Shown piece after piece: positions 25,951 to 34,260 of a stretch of DNA of 34,386 nucleotides (the first letter of the stretch is position 1; each line of letters begins with the position of its first letter). The DNA lies in the NCBI GenBank assembly GCA_023145615.1, contig JAGLDK010000044.1, forward strand, positions 1-34,386, written 5' to 3'. The notes under the pieces are model-generated. The model was not told the origin of the DNA. It did no database searches and worked only from the letters and a program-made list of their open reading frames with translations. This DNA is from Ichthyobacteriaceae bacterium. GTDB lineage: Bacteria > Bacteroidota > Bacteroidia > Flavobacteriales > JADGDT01. A program made the translations under genes and the position numbers.

Positions 25951-25978
25951 CTTGATAGTATAATATATCAAGTTATAC
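25951..25978. promoter_or_regulatory. Overlapping inverted repeats, possible operator
   Basis: CTTGATA (25951-25957) with TATCAAG (25966-25972), overlapped by GTATAA (25958-25963) with TTATAC (25973-25978). It lies about 90 bp before the toxin pseudogene. Toxin-antitoxin operons are usually autoregulated through such palindromes, so it may be a remnant operator. Confidence 0.3.
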
Positions 25979-26063
25979 TTCAGGCAATATAAAATTGTAC
26001 TCCAAAACAATAGTTCCATTTAATTTGGAATATTTCACTGTATTTGCAATAAATAAATCAGAA

Positions 26064-26392
26064 GTGAAATTAATACGTAAAGACAAATTACTAAAGCTCA
26101 AAAGAAAGAATCAAGGAACTTTAAACTAGTCAAAGCTATTGATAAACTAATTTAAGATCTTGAAAAGTCAGACTGGAAAAACAAAATCAATCTAATAGAA
26201 TCAAGACCAGATGCAGGTAGAGTTCATAGCGAAGATGACATTAACATTCATAGAACTTTTGCTATGATAGTTTTTAATGAACAGTTTGCTGAAATATTAT
26301 GGGTTGGAAATCATCAAGAATATGATGCTACGTTCAAGGGTAATAAAAAAACGATAGAAAATTGGTTACGAAATCACGGTAAAATTAAATAA
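26064..26392 (+). pseudogene. Degraded HigB/RelE-like toxin gene
   Basis: Absent from the ORF track because it is broken. Frame 26064-26129 reads VKLIRKDKLLKLKRKNQG and then meets a stop. The continuation is in another frame (about 26117-26392) with KLVKAIDKLI, an internal TAA at 26153, then DLEKSDWKNKINLIESRPDA, VFNEQFAEILWVGNHQEYD and a C-terminal helix ending NHGKIK. The SDWKN and WVGNHQEYD segments resemble HigB-type mRNA interferases (SKADWK, VGTHAEYD). So there is at least one frameshift near 26120 and one nonsense codon. The stop is two bases before the antitoxin ATG, as in a toxin-first higBA operon. Confidence 0.65.
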
Positions 26393-26393
26393 C

Positions 26394-26944
26394 ATGGACA
26401 GATTAGAAATTGATAACATTCTGAAAATAGATAAACTCACAAGTGAACTGGAATTTGAAAGAGCAACATCTATTCAAGGAAAATTGAGACGGAAGACGAT
26501 AGTTCTTTAAAATCAGTTCAACAACACTTATTAGCCCTGATTGAAAAATATGAAAAAGAACATTGGAGCAATGAAACAAGTATTTCAGATGAACAGGTAA
26601 AAGAAAGCGATAATGCTGAAAAAATTGTAAATGCGGAAAATATATTTATCAAAAAAAGGAAAACACTTATAAAAGATAAATTAAAAGAGAGTGGTATATC
26701 TCAAAAAGATTTTGGGGGAATTCTTGGACATAAACCAAACTATATTTCTGAATTGATGAATGGAATTAGACCATTTTCTCGTGATGATATTGTTGTTATT
26801 CATAGATTATTCGATTTAGATTTTAATGACTTAATCCCTACTTTCTTGAAAGAAGAAGTCACAACACACATTAAAACGACTCTAAAAAAATTAAGAAATA
26901 GTAAAGTAGGTCTAAAAATAAAAGACTTTGATTTAGCTGAATAA
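26394..26944 (+). pseudogene. Degraded HigA-like antitoxin with XRE helix-turn-helix
   Basis: Starts with MDRLEIDNILKIDKLTSELE at 26394 in one frame and hits a stop near 26508. The rest continues in another frame from about 26486 (TEDDSSLKSVQQHLLALIEK) to the stop at 26944, so one small deletion separates the two parts. The C-terminal half contains an XRE/Cro-type helix-turn-helix (LKESGISQKDFGGILGHKPN, then YISELMNG), as in HigA. The ORF-track 63-aa ORF at 26753 is only its tail. An internal start could still yield the DNA-binding part. It overlaps no intact gene, and its A-rich composition differs from its neighbours. Confidence 0.7.
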
Positions 26945-26973
26945 AGCCCGAAAGACTAACAAAAACTAACAAA

Positions 26974-27055
26974 GGCTCAAAAAAAACATATGCGGGAGTT
27001 GTTTTTAATTTGAAAGTTTAGTCTATCTATAAAACATCGCACACACTTTTTAGCC
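26974..27055. repeat. Imperfect long inverted repeat downstream of the antitoxin remnant
   Basis: GGCTCAAAAA...TGCG (from 26974) mirrors CGCA...TTTTTAGCC (to 27055), giving an 82-bp imperfect hairpin with a long loop. Its base composition is less AT-rich than the surroundings. It may be a recombination-site-like end of a mobile cassette that brought the toxin-antitoxin pair, or a terminator remnant. No integrase is present. Confidence 0.35.
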
Positions 27056-27139
27056 AAACCATTAAGTTTAACCTTGCTTTATGTTTTTTTAAATGTTGAT
27101 GTTCGGTTATTTTTTACGAAGTTTTTCTATTATTACCAC

Positions 27140-27176
27140 AAAAAAAAGCTAACACATTTAAGTATTAGCTTTTTTG
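27140..27176 (-). terminator. Terminator of the papain-fold peptidase gene
   Basis: AAAAAAGCTAA and TTAGCTTTTTT arms around a 12-nt loop, followed on the minus strand by a T run. It lies 37 bp past the peptidase stop. Confidence 0.85.
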
Positions 27177-27212
27177 TATAATTAATATTTAAGAGTGTTA
27201 ATTAATCATTAT

Positions 27213-29054
27213 CTAAAGTTTAACTATTTTCTGAATTTGAGATTTTCCATCGGCTAAATACTGTACAAAATAAACTCCTGAAGTCCAGTTTTGGGTGTTT
27301 ACAGTAAGCTCCTTTGTTGGATAATTGTTTGAGTAAACTAATGTTCCGTTTATTGAAAATACTGATATTGAATTTACTTTTTCGTTAGTTCTTATATTCA
27401 GCATTTCGGATACCGGATTTGGATATGCCAACAATGTAATTGCAGTTTCTTTATCTGCCGAAAGTGTTGAATTGCTAATGTTTATTGTGTAATATTCTGC
27501 TTCTCCTTCGTACTCTCCGCAAACTCCTGTTAAAGTTTTCGAATTATCCATAATAACCAACATGTTGTAGTTTCCTTCGGTAGTTTCTTCGGGCAGAGTA
27601 AAGTTGTTTTTATTGTAAGCAACATCATTGGCAGAGTAAACTAACTCGTTGGTTTTATCATAAAAACCGTTTTCATTAAAATCAATCCAAACTTTCCAAT
27701 TTGCATTTTTAACATCGTTGTTTATTTCTAATTTTGCAATGTCATCAGTATTATTATCTAATTCAATTGAATACTTTTTCGATAAATCAATACTAATTAC
27801 ATCAGAAGTAAAATTGGCACTTCCGTTATTGTTTTCAGTAATGTTTTGGTAAATAGTAGTTTTTGTTTCGTTATTATAAAAACTTACATTACTAATATAA
27901 ACATCGCTGTTAGTAGATTTAAATTTGCATCTTTCATCGGGATAAAAAGTATAAGAAATACCTCCTTTATTAAACCACGATTTTGCTAAATCGGTTGGAT
28001 TAGCAAGTTGATTATAACCAGTATTTCGTCGGGCAGGGTTGTTAATACGTGGTTTTCCGTTTGCGTCAATACCCGCAAACATTACAAGATGTCCTTTGTA
28101 TAGCGGTCTTCCTAACGACATTGCAATTCTTCCACCATTTGCAAGCACTTCTCGTGCATCGCTCCAATTTCGGTATTTTGTAACAGTTCCGTTAAATCCG
28201 TAGTTCGATCCGTTTTGCACAGTACGTGGCCACACACCAAATAATCTCCATTTTTTATCGTAATTTTTAAGAGCAAAATCCGATACAAATCCTTTTGGGT
28301 CACCATTATTTTCAACTCCCAAACTAAACAAAATCATTGATGTTGATGTTGGAGAGCAAATACTTGGACCTATTTCTTTACCGTTTAATTTTGTTTTAAT
28401 ATCGTACTGATAAACAAAATCTTCTTTTTTTAGTGGATTTTTAAACTCTTCGGGTTTATCGGCAACTATTGCAGTAATGTCTGCATCATCGGTAGTTCGG
28501 CTATCGGAAGCAAAAAAAGCTAGCTGATGAATTTCGGGAGATTCAATGGTGTTATCTTTTCGATATAAAAATACTTTAAACTGAATATCGGTAATATAAG
28601 TAGTAAGTTTTACTTCATCAATTGCAACTTTACCACCGTTAAAAGTTGTTGATCCGTATGAATGGTATAACCCATCAACGCCCCAATTACTATTCCAATA
28701 ACCAACAGTAATCCATTTGTCAGTCCAAACACCATCAACTTTAAATTTCATGAAAACCATAAAATAAGAGTTTCTGTTTTCGGAAGTGTAACCGTTCCAC
28801 GATGGTAATCCATGGTTAAAAGGTTTATCAAAACTAATTGGTTTTGTAATTATATAACCTTTAGTGTTGTTGCTATTTAAGGTAACCTCTCCGGTGTTGT
28901 GGTTAATTTCAACACCTTCTTTTTCTTGAATGTAGTTTGTTACAAAATCGGTACGGCTTAAAACTATTTGCTGATCGGGGTAATTTTGAGCGTATAAATT
29001 TACATTTCCAAGCATAAAAATACTTAGCATAAACATTGTAAAGTTTAATTTCAT
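27213..29054 (-). CDS. T9SS-secreted C39-like (papain-fold) peptidase with GEVED and sorting domains
   Basis: A 613-aa secreted protein. Residues 1-22 are a signal peptide ending LYAQ. An N-terminal beta-sandwich-like region (about 28-190) is followed by a C39_2-like cysteine peptidase domain (about 205-370). The likely catalytic triad is Cys233 in SICSPTS, His322 in YKGHLVMFAG and Asn338 in RINNPA. A GEVED domain (about 425-527, GEYEGEAEYYTI) comes next, then a type A T9SS C-terminal sorting domain (about 540-613, LLAYPNPVSE start). It is exported by Sec and then across the outer membrane. Substrate unknown; protein degradation or cell-wall peptide cleavage are both possible. The C10 streptopain family is an alternative. 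Confidence 0.85.
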   Translation of the reverse strand: MKLNFTMFMLSIFMLGNVNLYAQNYPDQQIVLSRTDFVTNYIQEKEGVEINHNTGEVTLNSNNTKGYIITKPISFDKPFNHGLPSWNGYTSENRNSYFMVFMKFKVDGVWTDKWITVGYWNSNWGVDGLYHSYGSTTFNGGKVAIDEVKLTTYITDIQFKVFLYRKDNTIESPEIHQLAFFASDSRTTDDADITAIVADKPEEFKNPLKKEDFVYQYDIKTKLNGKEIGPSICSPTSTSMILFSLGVENNGDPKGFVSDFALKNYDKKWRLFGVWPRTVQNGSNYGFNGTVTKYRNWSDAREVLANGGRIAMSLGRPLYKGHLVMFAGIDANGKPRINNPARRNTGYNQLANPTDLAKSWFNKGGISYTFYPDERCKFKSTNSDVYISNVSFYNNETKTTIYQNITENNNGSANFTSDVISIDLSKKYSIELDNNTDDIAKLEINNDVKNANWKVWIDFNENGFYDKTNELVYSANDVAYNKNNFTLPEETTEGNYNMLVIMDNSKTLTGVCGEYEGEAEYYTINISNSTLSADKETAITLLAYPNPVSEMLNIRTNEKVNSISVFSINGTLVYSNNYPTKELTVNTQNWTSGVYFVQYLADGKSQIQKIVKL

Positions 29055-29122
29055 AATTAGTTGGTTTATTGTGTTGCTTTGGTTTATTTTTTTGATGTTT
29101 TTTTTTAGATTAAGTACAAAAT

Positions 29123-29130
29123 CAAATATA
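29123..29130 (-). promoter_or_regulatory. Candidate -7 box for the T9SS peptidase gene
   Basis: The minus strand reads TATATTTG (TAnnTTTG), predicting a leader of about 64 nt. No matching -33 box was found. Confidence 0.3.
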
Positions 29131-29162
29131 TATTATTGATGCCTATTGTTTAGGTTGTGCTA

Positions 29163-29196
29163 TTGTTTTTTAGCAAATTGATATATTGTACCTTTG
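29163..29196 (+). promoter_or_regulatory. Promoter of the TlpA-like lipoprotein gene
   Basis: TTG (29163-29165), a 23-nt spacer, then TACCTTTG (29189-29196). The predicted start near 29201 gives a leader of about 18 nt. Confidence 0.6.
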
Positions 29197-29218
29197 TTTT
29201 TTGAAAAAATAAGCAATT

Positions 29219-30310
29219 ATGAAAAATATATTACAGATTATTTTAGTAGCGTTTGTGTTTACAAGTTGTGCAAATAATAGCAATAAATACATTATTAACG
29301 GAAATATTGAGGGGCTTAATAACCAACAAATTATTTATGCCAAAGTGGTTAATAATTCGCCTGTTTATATTGATACGGTTGATGTGTTGGATAATAAATT
29401 TAGTTACAATGCTGATAAATTACCCGAAAATGATTTCAGATTTTTTATACCAATGAGCAACAAAAATATATTTGTAAAAATGTATGTTGATAATTCGGAT
29501 ATTACATTATTAGGTACAATTGATAGTATTGATGATGTTAAAATTATGGGGTCGGAGAGTAACGATTTGTACTATGGTTTAATGCAAGAATATAAGATTA
29601 TTGAAAAAGAAAGTAGGGATATTCTGATAGATAAAAGCATTGCCGAAATGGATGAAGAAGAAGAGTTGGCAATTAAGCTTGATAAAAAACTTTTTAAAAG
29701 TGAAAACCGAAAAAGTGATTTGTTTTTGAATTTTGCTAAAAATAATAAATCAAGTCAGTTGTCGGTTTGGGCTTTATTTCAGATTTTAGAATTTAAAGAT
29801 TATAAGGAAATTAAACCTGTTTTCGATAATTTAAATTCGGATATTAAACAAACAAAATTAGGACAGGAGTTTAATGCAACAATTACCGAAATTGGTAAAA
29901 CTGCAATAGGAAGTTCTGCACCTCAGTTTATATTGCCTAATTTAAAGGGCGAAAAAGTTTCGTTATCGAGCTTTAAAAACAAATATGTAATGCTTGAGTT
30001 TTGGACTCCAATGTGTTATTATTGTCGTCAAGAAAATCCAAATTTGGTTGAAATTTATAGCAAGTATAAAAACAAGGGTTTCGAAATTGTAGGTATAAAT
30101 GTTGAGCCTGACGAAAATTTAGATATTTGGGAGCTTGTAATTGAGCAAGATAAATTAGCATTTCCGCAGTTGTTAGATACCGATGGTGTTGCCGATAAAT
30201 ACAAAGTATCGAGCACTCCTTACAATGTTATATTAGATAAAAATCATAAAATTATAGCCAAAAATTTACATGGCGATGAGTTAAATGCCTTTTTAGTTAA
30301 GTTGTTTTAG
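29219..30310 (+). CDS. TlpA-like thioredoxin-fold lipoprotein with DUF4369-type N-terminal domain
   Basis: A 363-aa envelope protein. A lipoprotein signal ends FVFTSC with lipidated Cys17. The N-terminal beta-rich domain (about 22-115, INGNIEGLNNQQIIYAKV) resembles DUF4369, and a helical linker follows. The C-terminal thioredoxin/AhpC-TSA domain (about 230-363) has the redox motif CYYC (266-269) in FWTPMCYYC and a cis-Pro in SSTPYNVIL. Bacteroidota have many such proteins, expected to act in periplasmic disulfide reduction or cytochrome maturation. The specific substrate is unknown. Confidence 0.9.
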   Translation: MKNILQIILVAFVFTSCANNSNKYIINGNIEGLNNQQIIYAKVVNNSPVYIDTVDVLDNKFSYNADKLPENDFRFFIPMSNKNIFVKMYVDNSDITLLGTIDSIDDVKIMGSESNDLYYGLMQEYKIIEKESRDILIDKSIAEMDEEEELAIKLDKKLFKSENRKSDLFLNFAKNNKSSQLSVWALFQILEFKDYKEIKPVFDNLNSDIKQTKLGQEFNATITEIGKTAIGSSAPQFILPNLKGEKVSLSSFKNKYVMLEFWTPMCYYCRQENPNLVEIYSKYKNKGFEIVGINVEPDENLDIWELVIEQDKLAFPQLLDTDGVADKYKVSSTPYNVILDKNHKIIAKNLHGDELNAFLVKLF

Positions 30311-30410
30311 ATATTAAGTTTACAATTGTTAGTTTATAATATGCAATTTATTTTGCTGTTTTTGCCATAAAATCAAGTAATTAAACATTTTTAGTGTGAT
30401 AAAAAAACAT

Positions 30411-30418
30411 TACTTTTG
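30411..30418 (+). promoter_or_regulatory. -7 box of the RDD protein gene
   Basis: TACTTTTG. The ORF-track start codon (TTG at 30416) lies inside this box, so the true start must be the downstream ATG at 30440. The predicted leader is about 17 nt. Confidence 0.55.
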
Positions 30419-30439
30419 CACCACTTTTTAAATAATAGA

Positions 30440-30928
30440 ATGGATAAGAAAATAAAAACTGTTTTTGTAGCATCGAAAATGAAAAGGTTTGTTGCTTTTT
30501 TAGTTGATGTAATGCCTATTACCATTATTGTTATGGTGTTTTTTATTAATAATACTTCGTTTTCGGTGTATACTAATGAATACTTGGCTTTGGTTGAAAG
30601 AGGAGGAGATTTATCAGAATTAAATCCTGCATTTTTTAAATATGCTCAATTAATAAATGTAGTTACATATTTAATTTGGGGCTTGTATGGTGCGTATGCC
30701 GAAACTACTGAGTGGAGAGGTACATTTGGTAAAAAACTGATGAAAATACAAGTTGGTAATGTTGTAGGAGAGCCTATTAACGGAGAAATTGCTTTCAAGC
30801 GTAATGTGTTGAAAATACTTACTCTTTCTATTGTTCCTATTTTAGGAATATGGGTTATTTTAGATAAAAAAAATAGAGGTATTTACGATGTGTTTGCTAA
30901 AACACTTGTGGTATCGTATAAAAAATAA
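30440..30928 (+). CDS. RDD family membrane protein
   Basis: A 162-aa inner-membrane protein with three hydrophobic segments and the RDD signature: Arg16 and Asp23 in RFVAFLVD of helix 1, and the loop FGKKLMKIQVG before FKRNVLK. Some RDD proteins are proposed Na+/H+ antiporters, but most have no assigned role. I start it at ATG 30440 (MDKKIKTVF) because the longer TTG start overlaps the promoter. A strong hairpin follows the stop. Confidence 0.88.
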   Translation: MDKKIKTVFVASKMKRFVAFLVDVMPITIIVMVFFINNTSFSVYTNEYLALVERGGDLSELNPAFFKYAQLINVVTYLIWGLYGAYAETTEWRGTFGKKLMKIQVGNVVGEPINGEIAFKRNVLKILTLSIVPILGIWVILDKKNRGIYDVFAKTLVVSYKK

Positions 30929-30974
30929 TTGCATTTAAGTGCTTTTTCGTTTTTTATGAATTAGTATTACTTTT

Positions 30975-31028
30975 AAGTACACAAAAAAAACAGGTAAATG
31001 TTAATATGTTTACCTGTTTTTTTGTGCT
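30975..31028 (+). terminator. Terminator after the RDD protein gene
   Basis: A long inverted repeat: an arm with eight A then CAGGTAAA, a 10-nt loop, and TTTACCTG followed by seven T. The pairing extends outward through CACAAA/TTTGTG and AAG/CTT. Confidence 0.9.
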
Positions 31029-31133
31029 TAAAAAAAGTAGAGGTATCTAACAAATGTTGTTATTTGCAGAAAACAAAAAAGAATAAATCAGAAAAAAATA
31101 TTGTACCAATTAATAATTAACCGTGTGTAATTT

Positions 31134-32162
31134 ATGAACGATAATTTAGATGCTTCGGGAGAGAATTTTAGTAACGAAGAACATGACATTGAAAGAGCAT
31201 TACGTCCGTTAAGTTTTAGCGATTTTGCTGGGCAAGATGGAATACTCGAAAATCTGGATATTTTTGTTAGAGCCTCGAATATGCGTGGCGATGCGTTAGA
31301 TCATGTTTTATTGCATGGTCCTCCGGGACTTGGTAAAACTACTCTGGCTTATATTTTGGCTAACGAATTAAAATCGAATATAAAAGTTACTTCGGGTCCG
31401 GTGCTTGATAAACCCGGAGATTTAGCCGGTTTACTTACCAATTTAGAGCCTCGTGATGTTTTGTTTATCGACGAAATTCACCGCCTTAGTCCTGTTGTTG
31501 AAGAGTACCTTTACTCGGCAATGGAAGACTATAAAATTGATATAATGATTGAGTCGGGACCAAATGCACGTAGTGTACAAATTGATTTAAATCCGTTTAC
31601 GTTAATTGGTGCAACCACTCGTTCGGGTTTACTTACCGCTCCTATGCGTGCACGTTTCGGTATAAATTCTAGATTACAATATTATAATGCCGAGCTACTA
31701 AGTCATATTGTTGAGCGTAGTTCGGGTATTTTACAGGTTCCTATAAATTATCAATCGGCATACGAAATTGCTAGTCGTAGCCGTGGTACTCCTCGTATTG
31801 CTAACTCGTTGTTGCGTCGTATTAGAGATTTTGCTCAAATTAAAGGTAACGGAAGTATCGACGTGGAAATTGCACGCTACGGCCTTAAAGCTCTTAATGT
31901 TGATAAAAATGGTTTAGACGAAATGGATAACCGTATTCTTTTGGCAATAATAGATAAGTTTAAAGGTGGCCCTGTTGGAATTTCAACTCTAGCTACTGCA
32001 GTATCAGAAAATGCAGGAACTATTGAGGAGGTTTATGAACCGTTTTTAATTCAAGAAGGTTATTTAATGCGTACTCCTCGTGGTAGAGAGGTTACTGATT
32101 TGGCTTATACGCATTTAGGAAAATCGAGAACTAATATCGGAAATACTGAAGAGCTGTTTTAA
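31134..32162 (+). CDS. ruvB: Holliday junction branch migration helicase RuvB
   Basis: The AAA+ motor of the RuvABC resolvasome. Walker [10 protein letters not shown] is at 62-70, Walker B FIDEIHR at 111-117, sensor-1 region GATTRSG and the arginine-containing MRARFG follow, and the C-terminal winged helix has [10 protein letters not shown] and [12 protein letters not shown]. Its 342 aa match the family. No ruvA or ruvC is adjacent, which is common in Bacteroidota. Confidence 0.98.
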   Translation: MNDNLDASGENFSNEEHDIERALRPLSFSDFAGQDGILENLDIFVRASNMRGDALDHVLLHGPPGLGKTTLAYILANELKSNIKVTSGPVLDKPGDLAGLLTNLEPRDVLFIDEIHRLSPVVEEYLYSAMEDYKIDIMIESGPNARSVQIDLNPFTLIGATTRSGLLTAPMRARFGINSRLQYYNAELLSHIVERSSGILQVPINYQSAYEIASRSRGTPRIANSLLRRIRDFAQIKGNGSIDVEIARYGLKALNVDKNGLDEMDNRILLAIIDKFKGGPVGISTLATAVSENAGTIEEVYEPFLIQEGYLMRTPRGREVTDLAYTHLGKSRTNIGNTEELF

Positions 32163-32171
32163 ATTGATGTC

Positions 32172-32451
32172 CTAATTCGGCGGTAGGCAATGCTTATCGA
32201 AATTTTAAAATGTTTATCTCGTTTGTCTCATGGCGTTGCCCTGAGTTGAATTATATATGGCTTTCAGCCAATTTAGGAATATGCCAGGATAGGTATGTTT
32301 TTTTTATTTCGCCCTGAAAGGGCATTTTAATTCAGCAGCAGGCAACGCCTGCTGTTATTATGTGTTGTCGTTTCGTATTTGCGTAATAATACATCTGATT
32401 TGTTTCTCATGGCGTTGCCCTGAGTTGAATTATATATGGCTTTCAGCCAAT
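32172..32451. repeat. Cluster of REP-like palindromic elements
   Basis: Two identical 47-bp direct copies (32226-32272 and 32405-32451) contain GGCGTTGCCCTGAGTTGAAT and end in the mini-hairpin GGCTTTCAGCC. Between them, at 32311-32349, an inverted and diverged copy runs from GCCCTGAAAGGGC (itself a palindrome) to CAGGCAACGCC; CAGCAGGC/GCCTGCTG there forms an 8-bp hairpin. A degenerate inverted fragment (GGTAGGCAATGC) lies near 32173-32194. Alternating orientation and small GC-rich palindromes are typical of REP/BIME elements mobilised by RAYT transposases. It fills much of the 484-bp gap after ruvB. Confidence 0.8.
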
Positions 32452-32603
32452 AATATTATATTCTTTCAATATTGTAACTGTCTTAATTATAGTGTGGTAT
32501 GCTTGAGATGGCAGAAATCGACAATATAAACACTTAGTCGATGCAGTACGTCTTATAAATGTGCAGTTGGTTTGTTTATCTGATTTATACGTAAGTAAAC
32601 CCT

Positions 32604-32611
32604 TACTTTTG
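32604..32611 (+). promoter_or_regulatory. -7 box of the 323-aa lipoprotein gene
   Basis: TACTTTTG (TAnnTTTG) with a predicted leader of about 30 nt. The nearest TTTG (32571) is about 29 bp upstream, too far for a good -33 box. Confidence 0.45.
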
Positions 32612-32646
32612 GTATAGTATTCATCAAGTTAAATAGTAAAAACCAC

Positions 32647-33618
32647 ATGAGAAATTTATTGTTATTATCCGCAATTGCAATAGCAACTACGTTGACTTTT
32701 TGCACTAAAGAAGATGAAACTACCTCCGAGCCAAGCCAGGCTACAACAACATCGTTATTGTTAACCGCAAATACCGATGATAACAACATTGCAACTACCA
32801 AAACAAATACTGATATTACTAGGGGTAAAATTCCTATTTATGTTAAGGGTTTAAATATTTTAATTGATAACCCAACTACTGCCGATATTCAGAATGATTA
32901 TGTTTTTACTGGAGAGTATAATTCGGCACAAAATCATGGTAATATTTTAATTGATGGGGTTGAGGTTACTAATGCCGATGTTGTACTTACCGCACAATCA
33001 ACAGCTATTGAAACCACAAATGTAAAGGCCTTATTTAATGTAGTTACCCCTTTAAATACTATGTATGGTTATATAATTGCCAATAATAGAGATTCGTTAC
33101 TTGCCTATGCCAACAAAACCTTAACCAACAACAATACGCCTATAATGCCTTATGTAGTTTATAGTGGGGCAAAAAATATTTCGGTTAGTACTGATGTGCC
33201 AAATACCGAAACCGTAAACATGACTACTAATAATGTTAGGCTTTTTGGATATTTTATTAATACATCGCCATATAGGGTTGAAATTAAATTATCGGATGTA
33301 AGTAACGCAAACAATACTTTTTATGGTAAAAAATTGTCGAGCTCCGATATGCTTTCGTTAAATATTGACGATTTAGCCATGTATTATTTATCTAATGCGT
33401 TTATGACTAACAATACCGAAATTAACTATGTTGTTACTTGGTACGATGCTTTAGATAATGAAGTTAAATCGGCAGTTGGAAAAGTTTTTATGCAAATTGC
33501 AACATCAAGTTTCGGACGATTTATTATTACCGAAAATGGTATTGAATCGAAAAGTATGGAGCTTAAGTTTGAGTTTGTGCCTATTGAAGAAGTAAATACC
33601 GATCCTATAACTTTGTAA
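32647..33618 (+). CDS. Unrecognised lipoprotein, probably outer-membrane or surface-exposed
   Basis: A 323-aa protein with a lipoprotein signal peptide ending TLTFC (Cys19). The next residues TKEDE are charged, similar to the lysine/acidic export signals that send Bacteroidota lipoproteins to the cell surface. A Thr/Ser-rich, low-complexity linker (about 25-58) precedes a region of alternating predicted strands rich in Asn and Thr, with two similar-looking halves (about 60-170 and 190-310). I recognise no family and no catalytic motif. Surface location is inferred from the motif only. Confidence 0.75.
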   Translation: MRNLLLLSAIAIATTLTFCTKEDETTSEPSQATTTSLLLTANTDDNNIATTKTNTDITRGKIPIYVKGLNILIDNPTTADIQNDYVFTGEYNSAQNHGNILIDGVEVTNADVVLTAQSTAIETTNVKALFNVVTPLNTMYGYIIANNRDSLLAYANKTLTNNNTPIMPYVVYSGAKNISVSTDVPNTETVNMTTNNVRLFGYFINTSPYRVEIKLSDVSNANNTFYGKKLSSSDMLSLNIDDLAMYYLSNAFMTNNTEINYVVTWYDALDNEVKSAVGKVFMQIATSSFGRFIITENGIESKSMELKFEFVPIEEVNTDPITL

Positions 33619-34260
33619 ACTTTAAATCAATATTTGTAAAGTATTACAACGTTTTTTGTGTTTTTTATTGCATCTGTATTGTTTTTATAGCATATTTTTT
33701 GTTATGATTAACTAGTTATGAAAATGAATAGTATAGTTGTTAATTATAACTGTTGCCTGTAATGTAACATTATTTTAAATGTGTTGTTTTTTATGAACAA
33801 ATTATTTAATAATAGCCTAAATAGTTATGTTTTTATAATTATAATAAATAAATAGCCAACATCACATTGTTAATAAGCAACATTTTATTAATAAGCATTT
33901 TTACGGTATTTACGAGAGTAATACTTTAATGTTTTTTTTGCATTTTATTTATCATGATAAAACCCACCTATATTATTTATATAAATAATATAGGTGGGTT
34001 TTTATGGTTTACATTTTTAAGATACTCAAATACAGCTTGTTAATAAGGTGTTTTTGTCTCTTTTATTATATTGTTATTATTTGTACTCATTTGGTGCTTT
34101 TATAGTGTTTCTACATCAATATGTCGGAATACAACTACATGGATGAGTATTTTACGTACTATTGCAGTAGTACAATGGCTATACGATTGGCTTTAGGTAC
34201 TTAAAGTAAGTAATAAGAATTATTAACTATAAATTTTTTTAATCTAAAAATTAATTGCAA
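33619..34260. other. 642-bp intergenic region with one isolated terminator
   Basis: AT-rich, with no ORF of 60 aa or more. It holds a strong palindrome at 33961-34000, and a 27-codon ATG-to-stop ORF at 34121-34204 without a visible ribosome-binding site. No promoter box matching TAnnTTTG was recognised. Confidence 0.6.
33961..34005 (+). terminator. Strong palindromic terminator far from a gene end
   Basis: A perfect 40-bp palindrome (AACCCACCTATATTATTTAT and its complement) followed by a short T run. It lies 342 bp after the lipoprotein stop, so the transcript it ends has either a long 3' UTR or is a separate small RNA. Confidence 0.8.

Noticed and set aside
26753-26944. 63-aa ORF as an independent gene
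   Set aside because: It is the C-terminal end of the frameshifted XRE antitoxin, and its start is a TTG inside the helix-turn-helix.
34121-34204. 27-codon ORF starting MSEYNYMDEY
   Set aside because: No ribosome-binding site or promoter and no recognisable feature; an ORF this short is expected by chance.
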